A DNA stretch of 53,119 nucleotides from Chromatiaceae bacterium (lineage in GTDB: Bacteria > Pseudomonadota > Gammaproteobacteria > Chromatiales > Chromatiaceae), in NCBI GenBank assembly GCA_022340805.1, contig JAJDNF010000013.1, forward strand, positions 1 to 53,119, in the 5' to 3' direction. This document shows, piece after piece, positions 8,838 to 19,491 of this stretch. The notes below the pieces were generated by a model. The model was not told where the DNA came from. It worked only from the letters and a program-made list of their open reading frames with translations, and did no database searches. A program made the translations under genes and the position numbers. Numbering within the stretch: the stretch's first letter is position 1; every line of letters starts with the position of its first letter.

Positions 8838-11285
8838 ATGGGACAGGAAGATACAGCCATCAGCGTGCGCGATGAGCATCCGGGCGCCATTCCGGTGCTG
8901 CCGCTTCGCGACGTCGTGGTCTACCCGCACATGGTTATCCCGCTGTTCGTGGGGCGCGAAAAGTCGATCAAGGCCCTGGATGCGGCTATGGCCGACAACA
9001 AACAGATCCTGCTCGTGGCGCAGAGAAGCGCCGACGTGGATGAACCGCAGCCGGGTGATATGTACAGGATCGGGACACTGGCCAGTATCCTGCAGCTGCT
9101 CAAACTCCCCGATGGTACCGTCAAGGTGTTGGTCGAGGGTGGTGAGCGCGCTGCGATCAAGGAGATCGCGGCGAGCGGCAACTTCTTTACCGCTGAGATT
9201 GAAGCTGCAGAAGATATCCTCGAGTTGCCGGAACGCGAAATGGAAGTCTTGATGCGTTCAGCCACGGCGCTTTTTGACCAGTACGTCAAGCTGAACAAAA
9301 AGGTCCCGCCCGAGGTGCTGACCTCGCTGGCCAGCATCGATGAGCCGTCGCGCCTGGCCGATACGATGGCCGCACACATGGCGCTCAAGCTCGACGAAAA
9401 ACAGCACGTGCTCGAGATGTTCAACGTGCGCGAGCGGCTGGAACACCTGATGGCCCTGATGGAGGGTGAGAACGACATCCTGCAGATGGAAAAGCGCATC
9501 CGGGGCAGGGTCAAGCGCCAGATGGAAAAGAATCAGCGCGAGTACTATTTGAACGAGCAGATGAAGGCTATTCAAAAGGAACTCGGCGAGCTCGATGACG
9601 CGCCGAACGAGCTCGAAGAACTCGCTGACAAGATCGAAAAGGCCGGCATGAGCAAGGAGGCCAAGAGTAAGGCCAGCGCAGAGCTCAACAAGTTGAAGCT
9701 GATGTCGCCGATGTCAGCCGAGGCCGCCGTCGTGCGCAACTATATTGATGCGCTGGTCAGCGTGCCGTGGAAGAAGCGGACCAAGGTGCGAAACGACCTC
9801 GCCAAGGCCGAAGAGGTGTTGGACACAGATCACTTCGGGCTGGAGAAGGTCAAGGAGCGGATTCTCGAATACCTGGCGGTCCAGCAACGTGTGCGTAAGC
9901 TGAAGGGGCCGATCCTGTGTCTGGTCGGCCCGCCCGGTGTCGGCAAGACCTCGCTCGGTCAGTCGATTGCGCGCGCGACCAACCGCAAGTTCATTCGTAT
10001 GGCCCTCGGCGGCGTGCGTGATGAGGCGGAGATCCGCGGGCACCGGCGTACCTATATTGGCGCAATGCCGGGCAAGATTGTCCAGAATCTGACCAAGTCG
10101 GGCACCAAGAACCCGTTCTTTTTGCTCGACGAAATCGACAAGATGGCAATGGATTTCCGTGGCGATCCGGCCTCCGCACTGCTCGAAGTGCTGGACCCCG
10201 AGCAGAACCACACCTTCCAGGATCACTACCTGGAAGTCGATTTCGACCTCTCCGAGGTGATGTTTGTCGCCACCGCCAACAGCATGAATATCCCTCCGGC
10301 CTTGCTGGACAGGATGGAGGTTATTCGCCTGTCTGGTTATACCGAGGACGAAAAGGTCAGCATCGCAGAGAACTACCTGGTTCCGAAGCAGATCAAGAGC
10401 AACGGCCTCAATGAAGACGAGTTGAACATTCGGGAAACTGCGTTGCGCGATATCGTCCGCTATTACACGCGTGAGGCCGGTGTGCGTAACCTCGAGCGCG
10501 AGATCTCCAAGATCTGCCGCAAGGTGGTGAAAGACGTATTGCTGCATGCCAAGCAGGGCAGGAACATCTCCGTTACGCCAAAGAACCTCGAAAAATATCT
10601 CGGTGTGAAGCGTTTCCGCTACGGTCGTGCCGACGAAAATGACCAGGTCGGTCAGGTCACCGGGCTGGCGTGGACGGAAGTGGGTGGTGAACTACTGCGG
10701 ATAGAGACAGCCCTTACTCCAGGTAAGGGCCGCCTGACACATACCGGGCAGTTGGGCGACGTGATGAAGGAATCGATCCAGGCGGCTATGACCGTTATAA
10801 GAAGCAGGGCGGCGACGCTTGGTCTGGACGATGATTTCTACCAGAAGATCGATGTTCATATCCACGTCCCTGAGGGTGCGACCCCCAAGGATGGGCCCAG
10901 TGCGGGTATCGGCATGGCAACATCTCTTGCATCGGCGCTGACCGGTATCGCGGTGCGCGCTGACGTTGCTATGACCGGCGAGATCACGTTGCGTGGCGAG
11001 GTGCTGCCGATTGGCGGGCTGAAAGAAAAGCTGCTCGCGGCCCTGCGGGGTGGCATTCAGACCGTGATCATCCCGAAAGAGAACGAGCGTGACCTGGTCG
11101 AGATGCCGAAGAACATCAAACAGAATCTCGATATCCGGCCTATACGCTGGATCGATGAGGTGCTGGAAATCGCCTTGGCCGGCCGCCCCAAGCCGCGTCC
11201 GTCGAAGGGTGCAGAAGAGGCGAAGAGCACTGAAAGCAAAGAAGAAAATCCAGACGACGCAAACGATGCCTTGCGTCATCATTGA
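8838..11285 (+). CDS. lon: ATP-dependent Lon protease
   Basis: Lon is a homohexameric AAA+ serine protease that removes misfolded and regulatory proteins. The protein is 815 residues (E. coli 784), the excess lying mostly in a charged C-terminal tail ([17 protein letters not shown]). Domains in order: an N-terminal substrate-binding domain starting [26 protein letters not shown], a long coiled region, AAA+ with Walker [10 protein letters not shown] (364-372), and the protease domain with the Ser688 (DGPSAG) and Lys731 (LKEK) dyad. The ATG at 8838 has a strong GGAGG site seven bases ahead. An in-frame ATG at 8817 is less likely. Confidence 0.98.
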   Translation: MGQEDTAISVRDEHPGAIPVLPLRDVVVYPHMVIPLFVGREKSIKALDAAMADNKQILLVAQRSADVDEPQPGDMYRIGTLASILQLLKLPDGTVKVLVEGGERAAIKEIAASGNFFTAEIEAAEDILELPEREMEVLMRSATALFDQYVKLNKKVPPEVLTSLASIDEPSRLADTMAAHMALKLDEKQHVLEMFNVRERLEHLMALMEGENDILQMEKRIRGRVKRQMEKNQREYYLNEQMKAIQKELGELDDAPNELEELADKIEKAGMSKEAKSKASAELNKLKLMSPMSAEAAVVRNYIDALVSVPWKKRTKVRNDLAKAEEVLDTDHFGLEKVKERILEYLAVQQRVRKLKGPILCLVGPPGVGKTSLGQSIARATNRKFIRMALGGVRDEAEIRGHRRTYIGAMPGKIVQNLTKSGTKNPFFLLDEIDKMAMDFRGDPASALLEVLDPEQNHTFQDHYLEVDFDLSEVMFVATANSMNIPPALLDRMEVIRLSGYTEDEKVSIAENYLVPKQIKSNGLNEDELNIRETALRDIVRYYTREAGVRNLEREISKICRKVVKDVLLHAKQGRNISVTPKNLEKYLGVKRFRYGRADENDQVGQVTGLAWTEVGGELLRIETALTPGKGRLTHTGQLGDVMKESIQAAMTVIRSRAATLGLDDDFYQKIDVHIHVPEGATPKDGPSAGIGMATSLASALTGIAVRADVAMTGEITLRGEVLPIGGLKEKLLAALRGGIQTVIIPKENERDLVEMPKNIKQNLDIRPIRWIDEVLEIALAGRPKPRPSKGAEEAKSTESKEENPDDANDALRHH

Positions 11286-11351
11286 ACTCTGTCAGCAACA
11301 CTGGTAGAAAACGCTGTCGGGCAAGTCGAACTCTTAATCGAGAAGGCTTGC

Positions 11352-11381
11352 TTGACACCTAATTTTTCGGGCTGTTATAAA
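11352..11381 (+). promoter_or_regulatory. Promoter of hupB
   Basis: A perfect TTGACA (11352-11357) is followed at 17-18 bp by TTATAA/TATAAA (11375-11381). This strong sigma-70-type promoter lies in the lon-hupB gap and would leave a leader of about 90 nt. It probably also transcribes the two tRNAs behind hupB. Confidence 0.7.
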
Positions 11382-11482
11382 ACCGCCCGCACAATACAGC
11401 CAGGTCAACTGGCATCTTCGAATTCACTCAACTGCAGCCGACCACGGACCAGGTTGTAAATTCCAAAGGGGGCACCGTACAA

Positions 11483-11755
11483 ATGAATAAATCTGATCTA
11501 ATCGAGGCTATGGCAGATTCTGCCGACATCTCCAAGGCTGCAGCAGGGCGGGCCCTGGACGGCCTGATTGATGCAATTACCAAGGCGGTAAAGAACGACG
11601 ACAGCGTGTCTATCGTCGGGTTCGGAACCTTCCTGTTGCGGGCGCGTGCAGCGCGTACCGGCCGGAATCCCAAGACCGGTGGTGCGATCGAGATCGCTGC
11701 GTCAAAGACGCCGGCATTTAAGGCTGGCAAAGCGTTTAAAGACGCTGTAAACTAG
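11483..11755 (+). CDS. hupB: DNA-binding protein HU (beta type)
   Basis: HU is a small dimeric DNA-bending nucleoid protein. It is 90 residues, the usual length, starting MNKSDLIEA. The GFGTF turn (47-51) leads into the DNA-clasping arms with [10 protein letters not shown], where the conserved Asn-Pro intercalates between base pairs. An AAAGGGGGC ribosome binding site lies upstream. The position after lon is the conserved one for hupB. The gene ends 14 bp before tRNA-Val, so a common transcript is likely. Confidence 0.97.
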   Translation: MNKSDLIEAMADSADISKAAAGRALDGLIDAITKAVKNDDSVSIVGFGTFLLRARAARTGRNPKTGGAIEIAASKTPAFKAGKAFKDAVN

Positions 11756-11769
11756 CGCGCCTCGTGACA

Positions 11770-11845
11770 GGGTGCTTAGCTCAGCTGGGAGAGCATCGCC
11801 CTTACAAGGCGAGGGTCGCAGGTTCGATCCCTGCAGCACCCACCA
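11770..11845 (+). tRNA. tRNA-Val (UAC)
   Basis: A 76-nt tRNA. The acceptor GGGTGCT pairs with AGCACCC, with an encoded ACCA end. The anticodon stem TCGCC/GGCGA holds loop CTTACAA, anticodon UAC. The T arm is GCAGG TTCGATC CCTGC. It follows hupB directly and precedes tRNA-Asp by 7 bp. Confidence 0.97.
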
Positions 11846-11852
11846 AGTATCT

Positions 11853-11929
11853 GGAGTGGTAGTTCAGTTGGTTAGAATACCGGCCTGTCACGCCGGGGGT
11901 CGCGGGTTCGAGCCCCGTCCACTCCGCCA
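11853..11929 (+). tRNA. tRNA-Asp (GUC)
   Basis: A 77-nt tRNA. The acceptor GGAGTGG pairs with CCACTCC, with an encoded GCCA end. The anticodon stem CCGGC/GCCGG holds loop CTGTCAC, anticodon GUC. It is probably processed from the same precursor as tRNA-Val, with a terminator right behind it. Confidence 0.97.
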
Positions 11930-11940
11930 TATCTGGGACT

Positions 11941-11972
11941 AAACGGGGTATCATCCGATACCCCGTTTTTCT
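11941..11972 (+). terminator. Intrinsic terminator after hupB-tRNA-Val-tRNA-Asp
   Basis: A 10-bp perfect stem, ACGGGGTATC (11943-11952) with GATACCCCGT (11957-11966), has a 4-nt loop and is followed by a T-rich stretch (TTTTTCTTTT). It ends the hupB-tRNA unit 30 bp before ppiD. Confidence 0.9.
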
Positions 11973-12001
11973 TTTCAGCTTTTCCGATAGACGCAACGAT
12001 C

Positions 12002-13918
12002 ATGCTGCAGGCCATCAGAGAAAAAGCTCAGGGCTGGATCGCCTGGGCCATTGTGATACTGATCACTATCCCTTTCGCCCTTTGGGGAATACAGGAATAC
12101 CTGGGCGTGGGTGGCGAACCCGAGGTGGCCGTTGTCAGCGGCGACAAGATTACCCAGCGAATGCTGGATGAGCGCACGCGGGATTTTCGTGAGAACCTGC
12201 GACAGTCGCTGGGGGACAATATCTCGCCCGACTTCTTCGACGATGCGCGTCTGAAAGCACAGGTGCTGGACGCGATGATCGAGGAAGCGGTCTTGGGCAA
12301 GAGTGCGCAGGCATGGAATCTTCGTACCAGCGATGCACAGGCACGTGCATTGATTTCATCTATCCCGGGTTTCCAGCGCAATGGTCAGTTCGATCAGGAT
12401 GTATACGATGCGGCGGTGCGCAATCGTGGCATGAGCCGTGCGGGTTTCGAACAGCGCGTTCGTCAGGACATGTCGCTCACCCAGTTACGCAGCGGGGTGC
12501 GCGACACGGCATTCGTCACCAGCACGGATCTCGGCACGCGCATACGTCTGCGGGATCAGACGCGCGCGCTCAGCTATGTGCGGATCCCCGCGGCCGCCTA
12601 TCTCGACCAGATCAGCGTGACGCAAGAAGAACTGCGCAGTTATTACGAGACCAATCTCGACCGTTACCGCACGCCCGAGCGGGTCAAGCTCAGTTATCTG
12701 CTACTGGACGCGGCCAAGCTCCGCGGCAAGCTGGATGTCGGTGACGATGTCCTTCAACAGTACTTCCAGGACCACAGGAGCGAGTTTGTCGGGCGCGAGG
12801 AGCGGGCCATGCGACACATCCTGGTCGCTGTCTCTTCGGGTGCTAGCGACGATGACGTTGCCAAGGCCAAACAGAAGGCCGATGGGCTGGTGGAACAGAT
12901 TCGCGGCGGAGCGGATTTCGCGGCATTGGCGAAGGACAACTCCGATGATCCCGGCTCTGCGGCCAATGGTGGCGACCTGGGCTGGGTCGAGCGCGGCATG
13001 ATGGTGCCGGCATTCGAGGAAGCGGGATTCGTGTTGCCCAAGGATGGGGTCAGCGATCCGGTTCGCACCGAGTTCGGTTTCCATATCATCCAGGTCACCG
13101 ATATCCGCGGAGGGTCGGACGCCGGGTTCGATGATATGCGCGATCAGGTGGAAAAGGCCTATCGGAAATACGAGGCCGAGAACCTTTACTACGATTATGC
13201 CGAGCGCCTGGCGGAAACGGCCTACGAGAATTCTGCCAGTCTCACACCGGCAGCCGAGGCATTGGGGTTGCAGGTTCAGACCACTGACTGGATCACCCGG
13301 GATGGCCAGCTGCCTGGTGATTTGAACGTGCCGAGGGTTATCAACGCCGCGTTCTCGGATGACGTGCTCACGGAAGGGCACAACAGCGAAGTGATCGAGG
13401 TCGCCCCGCAGCGGTCCGTCGTGGTGCGCGTCGCAGAGCACGAGCCGGCGGGCGTGAAATCGCTGGATGAGAATCGCTTGGAGATAGAGCAGGACTTCAG
13501 GCGTGCGAAGGCGTCAGAGACTGCCGCACAACAGGGCGCCAAGCTGCTGGTTGAATTGCAGTCAGGGGCGCGGACGCTGGCGCAGCTGGCCTCCGATCAC
13601 GCGTGGCAGATCAATGCCCCGGGCGCGGTGGGGCGTGGGCAGGCCGGGGTACCCGCGGAGGTGCTGGCCAAGGGCTTCGAACTGGCCCCGCCACAAGAGG
13701 GAAAGGCGGCCTATGCCGGGGTTGTCTCGACCGACGGGGACTACCTGCTGATTGAGGTCTCCTCAGTGCAGGGTGGCGACATCGCGTCGCTGGCGGATGC
13801 CGAGCGTCCGTTGGTGTCCGAGCAGGCCACCGGTCAGACTGCCACCGCACAGATGCGATATTTCACGCAAAGCCTGCGCGATCGCGCGACGATCGAAATC
13901 AAGCCGCTCGGCGAATAG
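12002..13918 (+). CDS. ppiD: Periplasmic folding chaperone PpiD (parvulin family)
   Basis: PpiD is anchored in the inner membrane, faces the periplasm and helps proteins emerging from the Sec translocon. It is 638 residues (E. coli 623). A short cytoplasmic N-terminus is followed by one membrane helix (about 12-31), a SurA-like N-terminal chaperone region, and a parvulin-type isomerase domain (about 260-365; MRHILV, GGDLGWVERG, FGFHIIQV). A long C-terminal chaperone part follows. The position between hupB and fabI matches Pseudomonas. In many PpiD proteins the isomerase domain is inactive; that cannot be judged here. Confidence 0.93.
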   Translation: MLQAIREKAQGWIAWAIVILITIPFALWGIQEYLGVGGEPEVAVVSGDKITQRMLDERTRDFRENLRQSLGDNISPDFFDDARLKAQVLDAMIEEAVLGKSAQAWNLRTSDAQARALISSIPGFQRNGQFDQDVYDAAVRNRGMSRAGFEQRVRQDMSLTQLRSGVRDTAFVTSTDLGTRIRLRDQTRALSYVRIPAAAYLDQISVTQEELRSYYETNLDRYRTPERVKLSYLLLDAAKLRGKLDVGDDVLQQYFQDHRSEFVGREERAMRHILVAVSSGASDDDVAKAKQKADGLVEQIRGGADFAALAKDNSDDPGSAANGGDLGWVERGMMVPAFEEAGFVLPKDGVSDPVRTEFGFHIIQVTDIRGGSDAGFDDMRDQVEKAYRKYEAENLYYDYAERLAETAYENSASLTPAAEALGLQVQTTDWITRDGQLPGDLNVPRVINAAFSDDVLTEGHNSEVIEVAPQRSVVVRVAEHEPAGVKSLDENRLEIEQDFRRAKASETAAQQGAKLLVELQSGARTLAQLASDHAWQINAPGAVGRGQAGVPAEVLAKGFELAPPQEGKAAYAGVVSTDGDYLLIEVSSVQGGDIASLADAERPLVSEQATGQTATAQMRYFTQSLRDRATIEIKPLGE

Positions 13919-13937
13919 CGACAGCTGATCGTGACGC

Positions 13938-13967
13938 AAAAAAAGCGGCCGTTTGGGCCGCTTTTTG
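13938..13967. terminator. Bidirectional terminator between ppiD and fabI
   Basis: AAAGCGGCC (13942-13950) pairs with GGCCGCTTT (13956-13964) around a 5-nt loop. It is flanked by an A run on the left and a T run on the right, so it can stop transcription of both convergent genes. Confidence 0.9.
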
Positions 13968-13991
13968 TTTTCCAGTTGAGGTGGTCGCCGT

Positions 13992-14768
13992 TCAGGCCAT
14001 TCCGAGTACGTGATAGCCGGAGTCGACGTAAAGCACGTCGCCGGTTATGCCCGACGCGAGGTCTGAGCAGAGGAATGCGGTGGCGTTCCCAACCTCAGCT
14101 ATCGTCACGTTGCGCCGCAGCGGCGTTTTCTGCTCGGCCTCGGCCAGCATGCCGCGGAAGCCACTGATACCGGATGCCGCCAGGGTCCGGATCGGGCCCG
14201 CCGAGACGGCGTTGACCCGAGTGCCTTCCGGGCCCAGCGATTCGGCCAGGTATCGGACGTTTGCCTCTAGGGCTGCCTTGGCGACACCCATTACGTTGTA
14301 ATTCGGCACGGTGCGCACCGCACCGAGATAGCTCATTGTAACGATCGCGCCGTTGCGCCCTTTCATCATGCCGCGGCCTGCCTTGGCGAGTGCCGCCAGG
14401 CTGTAGGCGCTGATGTCGTGGGCGATCCGAAAGCCTTCACGGGTGACGGCGTCAATATAAGAGCCTTCGAGCTGGTCTTTGGGCGCGAACCCCACCGAAT
14501 GGATCAGGCAGTCGAGGCCGTCCCATCGCTTGGATAACTCGGCGAAAACGCCGTCGATCTCATCATCGCTGCTGACGTCGAGCGGTAGCACGATGTCCGA
14601 GCCGAACTCGGCGGCAAAGCCGCTTACCCGATCGCGCAATTTGTCCCCCTGGTAGGTGAATGCAAGCTCGGCACCTTCGCGGTGCATCGCGGCCGCTATG
14701 CCATAGGCGATCGATCGATTGCTCGCGACGCCCACGATCAGAGCGCGCTTGTTTTGCAGAAATCCCAT
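13992..14768 (-). CDS. fabI: Enoyl-[acyl-carrier-protein] reductase (NADH)
   Basis: FabI catalyses the last step of each fatty-acid elongation cycle, reducing enoyl-ACP with NADH; it is the triclosan target class. It is 258 residues (E. coli 262). The cofactor-binding start [13 protein letters not shown] (13-25) and the catalytic Tyr147, Tyr157 and Lys164 (YNVMGVAKA) are in the expected order for the divergent short-chain dehydrogenase FabI type. The start at 14768 has a GAGGAG ribosome binding site. The frame is open further upstream but the extension is not FabI-like. It is convergent with ppiD and divergent from the ABC importer. Confidence 0.96.
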   Translation of the reverse strand: MGFLQNKRALIVGVASNRSIAYGIAAAMHREGAELAFTYQGDKLRDRVSGFAAEFGSDIVLPLDVSSDDEIDGVFAELSKRWDGLDCLIHSVGFAPKDQLEGSYIDAVTREGFRIAHDISAYSLAALAKAGRGMMKGRNGAIVTMSYLGAVRTVPNYNVMGVAKAALEANVRYLAESLGPEGTRVNAVSAGPIRTLAASGISGFRGMLAEAEQKTPLRRNVTIAEVGNATAFLCSDLASGITGDVLYVDSGYHVLGMA

Positions 14769-14906
14769 GTAAAGCTCCTCGCGACTGTGGTTTTGGGGGG
14801 AACAAACGGGCTGACAGGAACCTGCTGCGATGCCATTATCAGCCCGGGTATGGCCGGGTCCAGGGCCTGATCCAGCCGCAGCCCAGCAATGTGAACCAGT
14901 CAAAGA

Positions 14907-17129
14907 ATGGCGCGTAAGTTAACCCAAAGATATCCCGCGTTCAAAGTTTCAAAGGTCCTCGGGCACCGTGGGTTTGGCCTCTGGCTGGTGCTCGGGCTGG
15001 CGTTAATGGCGGGTTGTTCCGGCCAGGCCTGGAATGATCCTTATCGGGCGCGCGAGGCCGCCAAGCCGATTTTCTACAGCTCGTTCTCCGAACGCCCCAA
15101 GCACCTGGATCCAGCGCGTTCATACAGCTCCAACGAATGGGCATTCATCTCGCAGGTCTATGAGCCGCCCCTGCAGTATCATTTCCTGCGGCGCCCCTAC
15201 GCCTTGGTCCCGCTGACCACGCAGGGTCTGCCTGAGATTCATTACGTCGCCGCGGACGGAATGCCGCTGGACGAGCAAGCCGCGGCTTCCGAGGTGGCGT
15301 ACACGGATTACATCGTGCGGGTCCGCCCCGGCATTCGCTATCAGCCACACCCGGCATTTGCGCTGCGCGACGACGGTAGCCCGGCATATTGGCCGCTTGA
15401 TCCGCAGACGCTGGCGCGGGTCAATACACTCGGTGATTTCGCATTGACCGGGACGCGCGAACTGGTGGCGGCGGACTACATCTATCAGATCAAGCGGCTC
15501 GCATTCGCGCCCAATCATTCCCCGGTCGCTGGACTGATGGCAGAACACATCCGTGGTTTTGCGGCCTTTGCCGAGGCGGCGAAGGCAGAGCACGAGGCCC
15601 GGGAGGGCAAGGGAGAGGGGAAGACCTGGTTCGATCTGCGCGGCATCGACATGCAGGGGGTCGAGGAGATCGATCGCTATACCTACCGCATAAGGATAGA
15701 AAAGAAATACCCGCAGTTCGTGTTCTGGCTGGCGATGAACTTCTTCGCGCCGATGCCTTGGGAGGCCGAGCGCTTCTATCGCCAGCCAGGCCTGGATGAG
15801 AAGAACATCAATCTCGATTGGTATCCGGTCGGCACAGGGCCCTTCATGCTGACCGAGAACAACCCGAACCTGCGCATGGTCCTGCGGCGCAACCCCAACT
15901 TTCACGGCGAGGCCTACCCTTCGGAGGGCACTGACGAGGATCGGAGCGAAGGCCTGTTGGACGACGCGGGTCGGAACATGCCGTTCATCGAGCGTGCGGT
16001 GTATTCCCTGGAGAACGAGGCGATCCCGCGCTGGAACAAGTTTCTGCAGGGCTACTATGACAACTCCGGGATCGGTTCCGACAGCTTCGATCAGGCCATC
16101 CAGTTCGGTGGCTCGGGTGAGGCGACACTGACCGAGGCCATGATCGACAAGGGCATCCGCCTCAGCACCGCGGTCGAGTCCTCGGTGTTTTACACCGGGT
16201 TCAATATGCTCGACCCGGTGGTCGGTGGCGACAGCGAAAACGCGCGCCTGTTGCGCCAGGCGATCGCGATCGCGGTGGACTTCGAAGAATACATCTCGAT
16301 ATTCCAGAATGGCCGCGGCGAGGTGGCGCAGAGTCCGCTGCCGCCCGGGATATTCGGTTATCTTGACGGTGAGCGCGGGATCAACCCGGTCACCCATGTC
16401 TGGCAGAACGGCGCTGCGCGCAGGCGCGACATCGACGATGCGAAGCGTCTTCTGACAAAGGCCGGCTATCCCGATGGTCGTGATCCCAAGAGCGGGGGCC
16501 CGCTGATCCTGTATTACGATACCCCGGCGGCCGGCCCCGACAGCAAGGCGATGCTGCAGTGGTATCGCAAGCAGTTGTCCAAGCTCGGGATCGAGCTAGT
16601 CATTCGGGCCACGGATTACAACCGCTTCCAGGAAAAGATGCTTTCGGGCACGGCACAGATCTTCAGTTGGGGCTGGAATGCAGACTACCCGGACCCGGAG
16701 AACTTCTTCTTCCTGCTGTTCGGCCCGAATGCGAAAGTGTCATCAAAGGGCGAGAATGCCGCCAACTTCAGCAATGCCGAATTCGATGCACTGTTTGTGA
16801 AGATGAAAGACCTGCCGAATGGGACGCAGCGACAGCAGGTGATCGACCGTATGGTGGACATCCTGCGCGAGCAGTCGCCGTGGCTGTTCGGTTACTTCCC
16901 CAAGGCATTCAGCCTGCATCACGCATGGTACAAGAACGCCAAGCCGCACCTGATGGCCAACAATACACTCAAATACAAGCGCGTGGATGGCCTGGCGCGG
17001 GTCGCGGCACAGCGTGCCTGGAACCAGCCGGTACTTTGGCCCCTCGGGCTGATATTCGCCGCAGTGGTGCTCTCGGTGATCCCGGCGGTGCGCGGTTTTC
17101 GCGCACGCGAGAGGAGTCGGGCGCTGTGA
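14907..17129 (+). CDS. Peptide ABC transporter substrate-binding lipoprotein (SBP family 5)
   Basis: The extracytoplasmic receptor of an oligopeptide-type ABC importer. The 740-residue protein begins with a basic stretch, a hydrophobic segment and a lipobox (ALMAGC, lipidated Cys37). The body has family 5 features ([55 protein letters not shown]). Unusually, the last 32 residues form another hydrophobic helix (about 709-728) followed by Arg-rich sequence, suggesting a second membrane anchor. The gene overlaps the permease start as GTGA. In P. aeruginosa the equivalent position between fabI and mltD holds the Npp peptidyl-nucleoside importer, and E. coli Yej is similar. The actual substrate is not known here. 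Confidence 0.9.
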   Translation: MARKLTQRYPAFKVSKVLGHRGFGLWLVLGLALMAGCSGQAWNDPYRAREAAKPIFYSSFSERPKHLDPARSYSSNEWAFISQVYEPPLQYHFLRRPYALVPLTTQGLPEIHYVAADGMPLDEQAAASEVAYTDYIVRVRPGIRYQPHPAFALRDDGSPAYWPLDPQTLARVNTLGDFALTGTRELVAADYIYQIKRLAFAPNHSPVAGLMAEHIRGFAAFAEAAKAEHEAREGKGEGKTWFDLRGIDMQGVEEIDRYTYRIRIEKKYPQFVFWLAMNFFAPMPWEAERFYRQPGLDEKNINLDWYPVGTGPFMLTENNPNLRMVLRRNPNFHGEAYPSEGTDEDRSEGLLDDAGRNMPFIERAVYSLENEAIPRWNKFLQGYYDNSGIGSDSFDQAIQFGGSGEATLTEAMIDKGIRLSTAVESSVFYTGFNMLDPVVGGDSENARLLRQAIAIAVDFEEYISIFQNGRGEVAQSPLPPGIFGYLDGERGINPVTHVWQNGAARRRDIDDAKRLLTKAGYPDGRDPKSGGPLILYYDTPAAGPDSKAMLQWYRKQLSKLGIELVIRATDYNRFQEKMLSGTAQIFSWGWNADYPDPENFFFLLFGPNAKVSSKGENAANFSNAEFDALFVKMKDLPNGTQRQQVIDRMVDILREQSPWLFGYFPKAFSLHHAWYKNAKPHLMANNTLKYKRVDGLARVAAQRAWNQPVLWPLGLIFAAVVLSVIPAVRGFRARERSRAL

Positions 17130-18103
17130 CGGCCTACATTATCCGTCGCCTGCTCTATGCGCTGCCGATCCTGATCGGGGTGAATGCCTTCACCTTCGTG
17201 CTGTTTTTCGTGGTCAATTCGCCGGATGACATGGCGCGCATGCACCTGGGTGGAAAGCGGGTCACCGATCAGGCAATTCAGGGCTGGAAAGAAGAGCACG
17301 GCTATGCCAAGCCGCTGCTGATCAATAGGGAGCGGCAGGGCAGTGACATGTTCACCGAGACGATCCTGTTCGAGAAATCATTGCGCTTGTTCCTGTTCGA
17401 TTTCGGGCAGTCGGACAGCGGCCGCGATATCAGTCACGATATCTCGCAGCGCATGTGGCCGAGCCTCGCGATAGCGCTGCCCACGCTGCTGGTAGGCCTG
17501 GCAGTGAATATCACCTTCGCATTGCTGCTGGCATTTTTTCGTGCGACCTACCTGGATCTATGGGGGGTCGTCATCTGCGTCGCGATGATGTCGATCTCCA
17601 GCCTGTTCTACATCATCGGTGGCCAGTTCCTGGTCGGCAAACTTCTCAATCTGGTGCCGATCTCGGGTTACGACACCGGCGTCCATGCATGGAAGTTCAT
17701 GATCCTGCCGGTGATCGTCGCGGTGATCGGCGGAATCGGCTCAGGCACGCGCTGGTATCGCACGCTGTTTCTCGAAGAGATCCACCGCGACTATGTGCGC
17801 TCGGCGCGTGCCAAGGGTCTGTCGGAGCAGCGGGTCCTGTTTCGCCACGTATTGCGCAACGCCATGATCCCGATCCTGACCGGGGTCGTGGTCGTGCTGC
17901 CGCTGCTGTTCATCGGCAGCCTGCTCACTGAGTCGTTTTTCGGCATCCCCGGCCTGGGCAGCTACACCATCGATGCGATCAACAATCAGGATTTCGCAAT
18001 CGTGCGGGCAATGGTCTTTCTTGGTGCGGTGCTGTATATCTTGGGTCTGCTGCTCACCGACATCTCCTACACCATGGTCGACCCACGGGTAAGGCTGGAC
18101 TGA
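17126..18103 (+). CDS. Peptide ABC transporter permease (DppB/YejB-like)
   Basis: An inner-membrane permease of 325 residues that pairs with the product of the next gene to form the importer channel. The N-terminus [21 protein letters not shown] is a classic first helix of the DppB/OppB/YejB family, and the ATPase-coupling loop is visible as YVRSARAKGLSEQRVLFRHVLRNAMIPI. The region around residues 50-110, with EEHGYAKPLLINRER and a long periplasmic loop, is closer to YejB than to DppB. The GTG start overlaps the stop of the binding protein, indicating translational coupling. Three bases separate its stop from the next start. Confidence 0.92.
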   Translation: MTAYIIRRLLYALPILIGVNAFTFVLFFVVNSPDDMARMHLGGKRVTDQAIQGWKEEHGYAKPLLINRERQGSDMFTETILFEKSLRLFLFDFGQSDSGRDISHDISQRMWPSLAIALPTLLVGLAVNITFALLLAFFRATYLDLWGVVICVAMMSISSLFYIIGGQFLVGKLLNLVPISGYDTGVHAWKFMILPVIVAVIGGIGSGTRWYRTLFLEEIHRDYVRSARAKGLSEQRVLFRHVLRNAMIPILTGVVVVLPLLFIGSLLTESFFGIPGLGSYTIDAINNQDFAIVRAMVFLGAVLYILGLLLTDISYTMVDPRVRLD

Positions 18104-18106
18104 GCG

Positions 18107-19489
18107 ATGCCGTTCCAACCGGTCATATTGTGGACGGACGCGCTGGTCTACCTGCTGCTGGTGCTGGCCGCAGGCATGCTGTGGTATACGCGTGGCCACG
18201 AGCACCTGATGCAGCCGTGGCGACGCGTAGCGGGCAGCCGGACCGCGCAGGCGGCGCTGGTTGTGCTGTCTTCCTATCTAGTCATCGGCCTGCTCGACAC
18301 CCTGCATTTCCACCCCAGGACCGGTGATCGGGAGGCGGCGGATGTCGTCTACTCGACCGAGGTGTCCAGCCTGTTCGACGTGATCGCCGGACCCTTGCGC
18401 ACGCAGCGAGAGAAGACCTATTCGGCGCCATTTGCGATCCACCTGTTCAGCAAGGAGACGATCGAGAAGGCGGATGGCACTACGGTGCGGGACTATCCGC
18501 GCCTGGCTTATGGCGGCGCCCATCTCGATGCGCACGGCACGGGTAGGCTGGCAGACATCCTGGGCAAGGCGCTGGCGGGCGCGGTCAAGTGGGCTTTGGC
18601 CTGGTCATTGCTGCTGGTCCTGCTATGCCGCTTCAGCCGCGCCCGAATATTGCGTCTGCTGGGTGGCCGCATGCGCAACCCCTGGCACGTGGCTGCCTGG
18701 AGCGCGCTGCTGCTCATGGGGGTATTCGGCGCGCTGTGGGAAATGGCGGGGTACTACCACGTTCTTGGCACCGACAAGGTCGGCGAGGACGTGTTCTTCC
18801 AGTCGCTCAAGAGTATCCGCACGGGCCTGATCATTGGCACCCTCACGACCCTGGTGATGCTGCCTGCCGCGATACTTCTTGGCATCATGGCCGGCTATTT
18901 CCGCGGCTGGGTGGACGATCTGATCCAGTACCTCTATACCACGCTGAATTCCATCCCCGGCGTGCTGCTGATCGCGGCCGCGGTGCTGATGATGCAGATC
19001 TACATGAGCAACCATGCGGACGATTTCAACAGCCTGACCGAGCGCGCCGACCTGCGCCTGCTGTTCCTGTGCCTGATCCTCGGGGTCACCAGCTGGACCT
19101 CGCTGTGCCGCCTGCTGCGTGGCGAGGCGCTGAAGCTGCGCGACCTCGAATACGTGCAGGCGGCCCGCGCCTTCGGGGTCGGCCATTTCCGTATCCTGCT
19201 GCGCCACGTGCTGCCGAACGTGATGCACATCGTATTGATCGCCGTGGTGCTGGACTTCAGCGGCCTGGTGCTCGCCGAGGCGGTGCTTTCGTACATCAGC
19301 ATCGGCGTGGACCCGGCGACCAACAGTTGGGGCAATATGATCAATGGTGCCCGCCTGGAGTTGGCCAGAGAGCCGGTCGTGTGGTGGTCGCTGCTGGCGG
19401 CCTTCGGCTTCATGTTCACCCTGGTTCTGGCCGCCAACCTCGTCTCCGACGTCGTGCGCGATGCACTGGATCCGCGCCTGAGGCAGTAA
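18107..19489 (+). CDS. Peptide ABC transporter permease (DppC/YejE-like), extended N-terminus
   Basis: The second channel subunit, 460 residues, so longer than usual for DppC/OppC (about 300) or YejE (341). The C-terminal 250 residues form the normal permease core, with coupling loop [27 protein letters not shown] and the [20 protein letters not shown] end (here [15 protein letters not shown]). The extra N-terminal 180 residues contain two predicted helices, a soluble loop of about 95 residues (roughly 67-150) and a further helix (about 155-180) before the core. What this region does is not known. It lies directly before the ATPase gene. Confidence 0.9.
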   Translation: MPFQPVILWTDALVYLLLVLAAGMLWYTRGHEHLMQPWRRVAGSRTAQAALVVLSSYLVIGLLDTLHFHPRTGDREAADVVYSTEVSSLFDVIAGPLRTQREKTYSAPFAIHLFSKETIEKADGTTVRDYPRLAYGGAHLDAHGTGRLADILGKALAGAVKWALAWSLLLVLLCRFSRARILRLLGGRMRNPWHVAAWSALLLMGVFGALWEMAGYYHVLGTDKVGEDVFFQSLKSIRTGLIIGTLTTLVMLPAAILLGIMAGYFRGWVDDLIQYLYTTLNSIPGVLLIAAAVLMMQIYMSNHADDFNSLTERADLRLLFLCLILGVTSWTSLCRLLRGEALKLRDLEYVQAARAFGVGHFRILLRHVLPNVMHIVLIAVVLDFSGLVLAEAVLSYISIGVDPATNSWGNMINGARLELAREPVVWWSLLAAFGFMFTLVLAANLVSDVVRDALDPRLRQ

Positions 19490-19491
19490 TC

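Noticed and set aside
18589..19491. A 301-codon upstream extension of the tandem ATPase
   Set aside because: It overlaps the well-recognised permease in another frame and has Arg/Pro/Gly-rich shadow composition; the ATG at 19492 with a 2-bp gap is the natural start.
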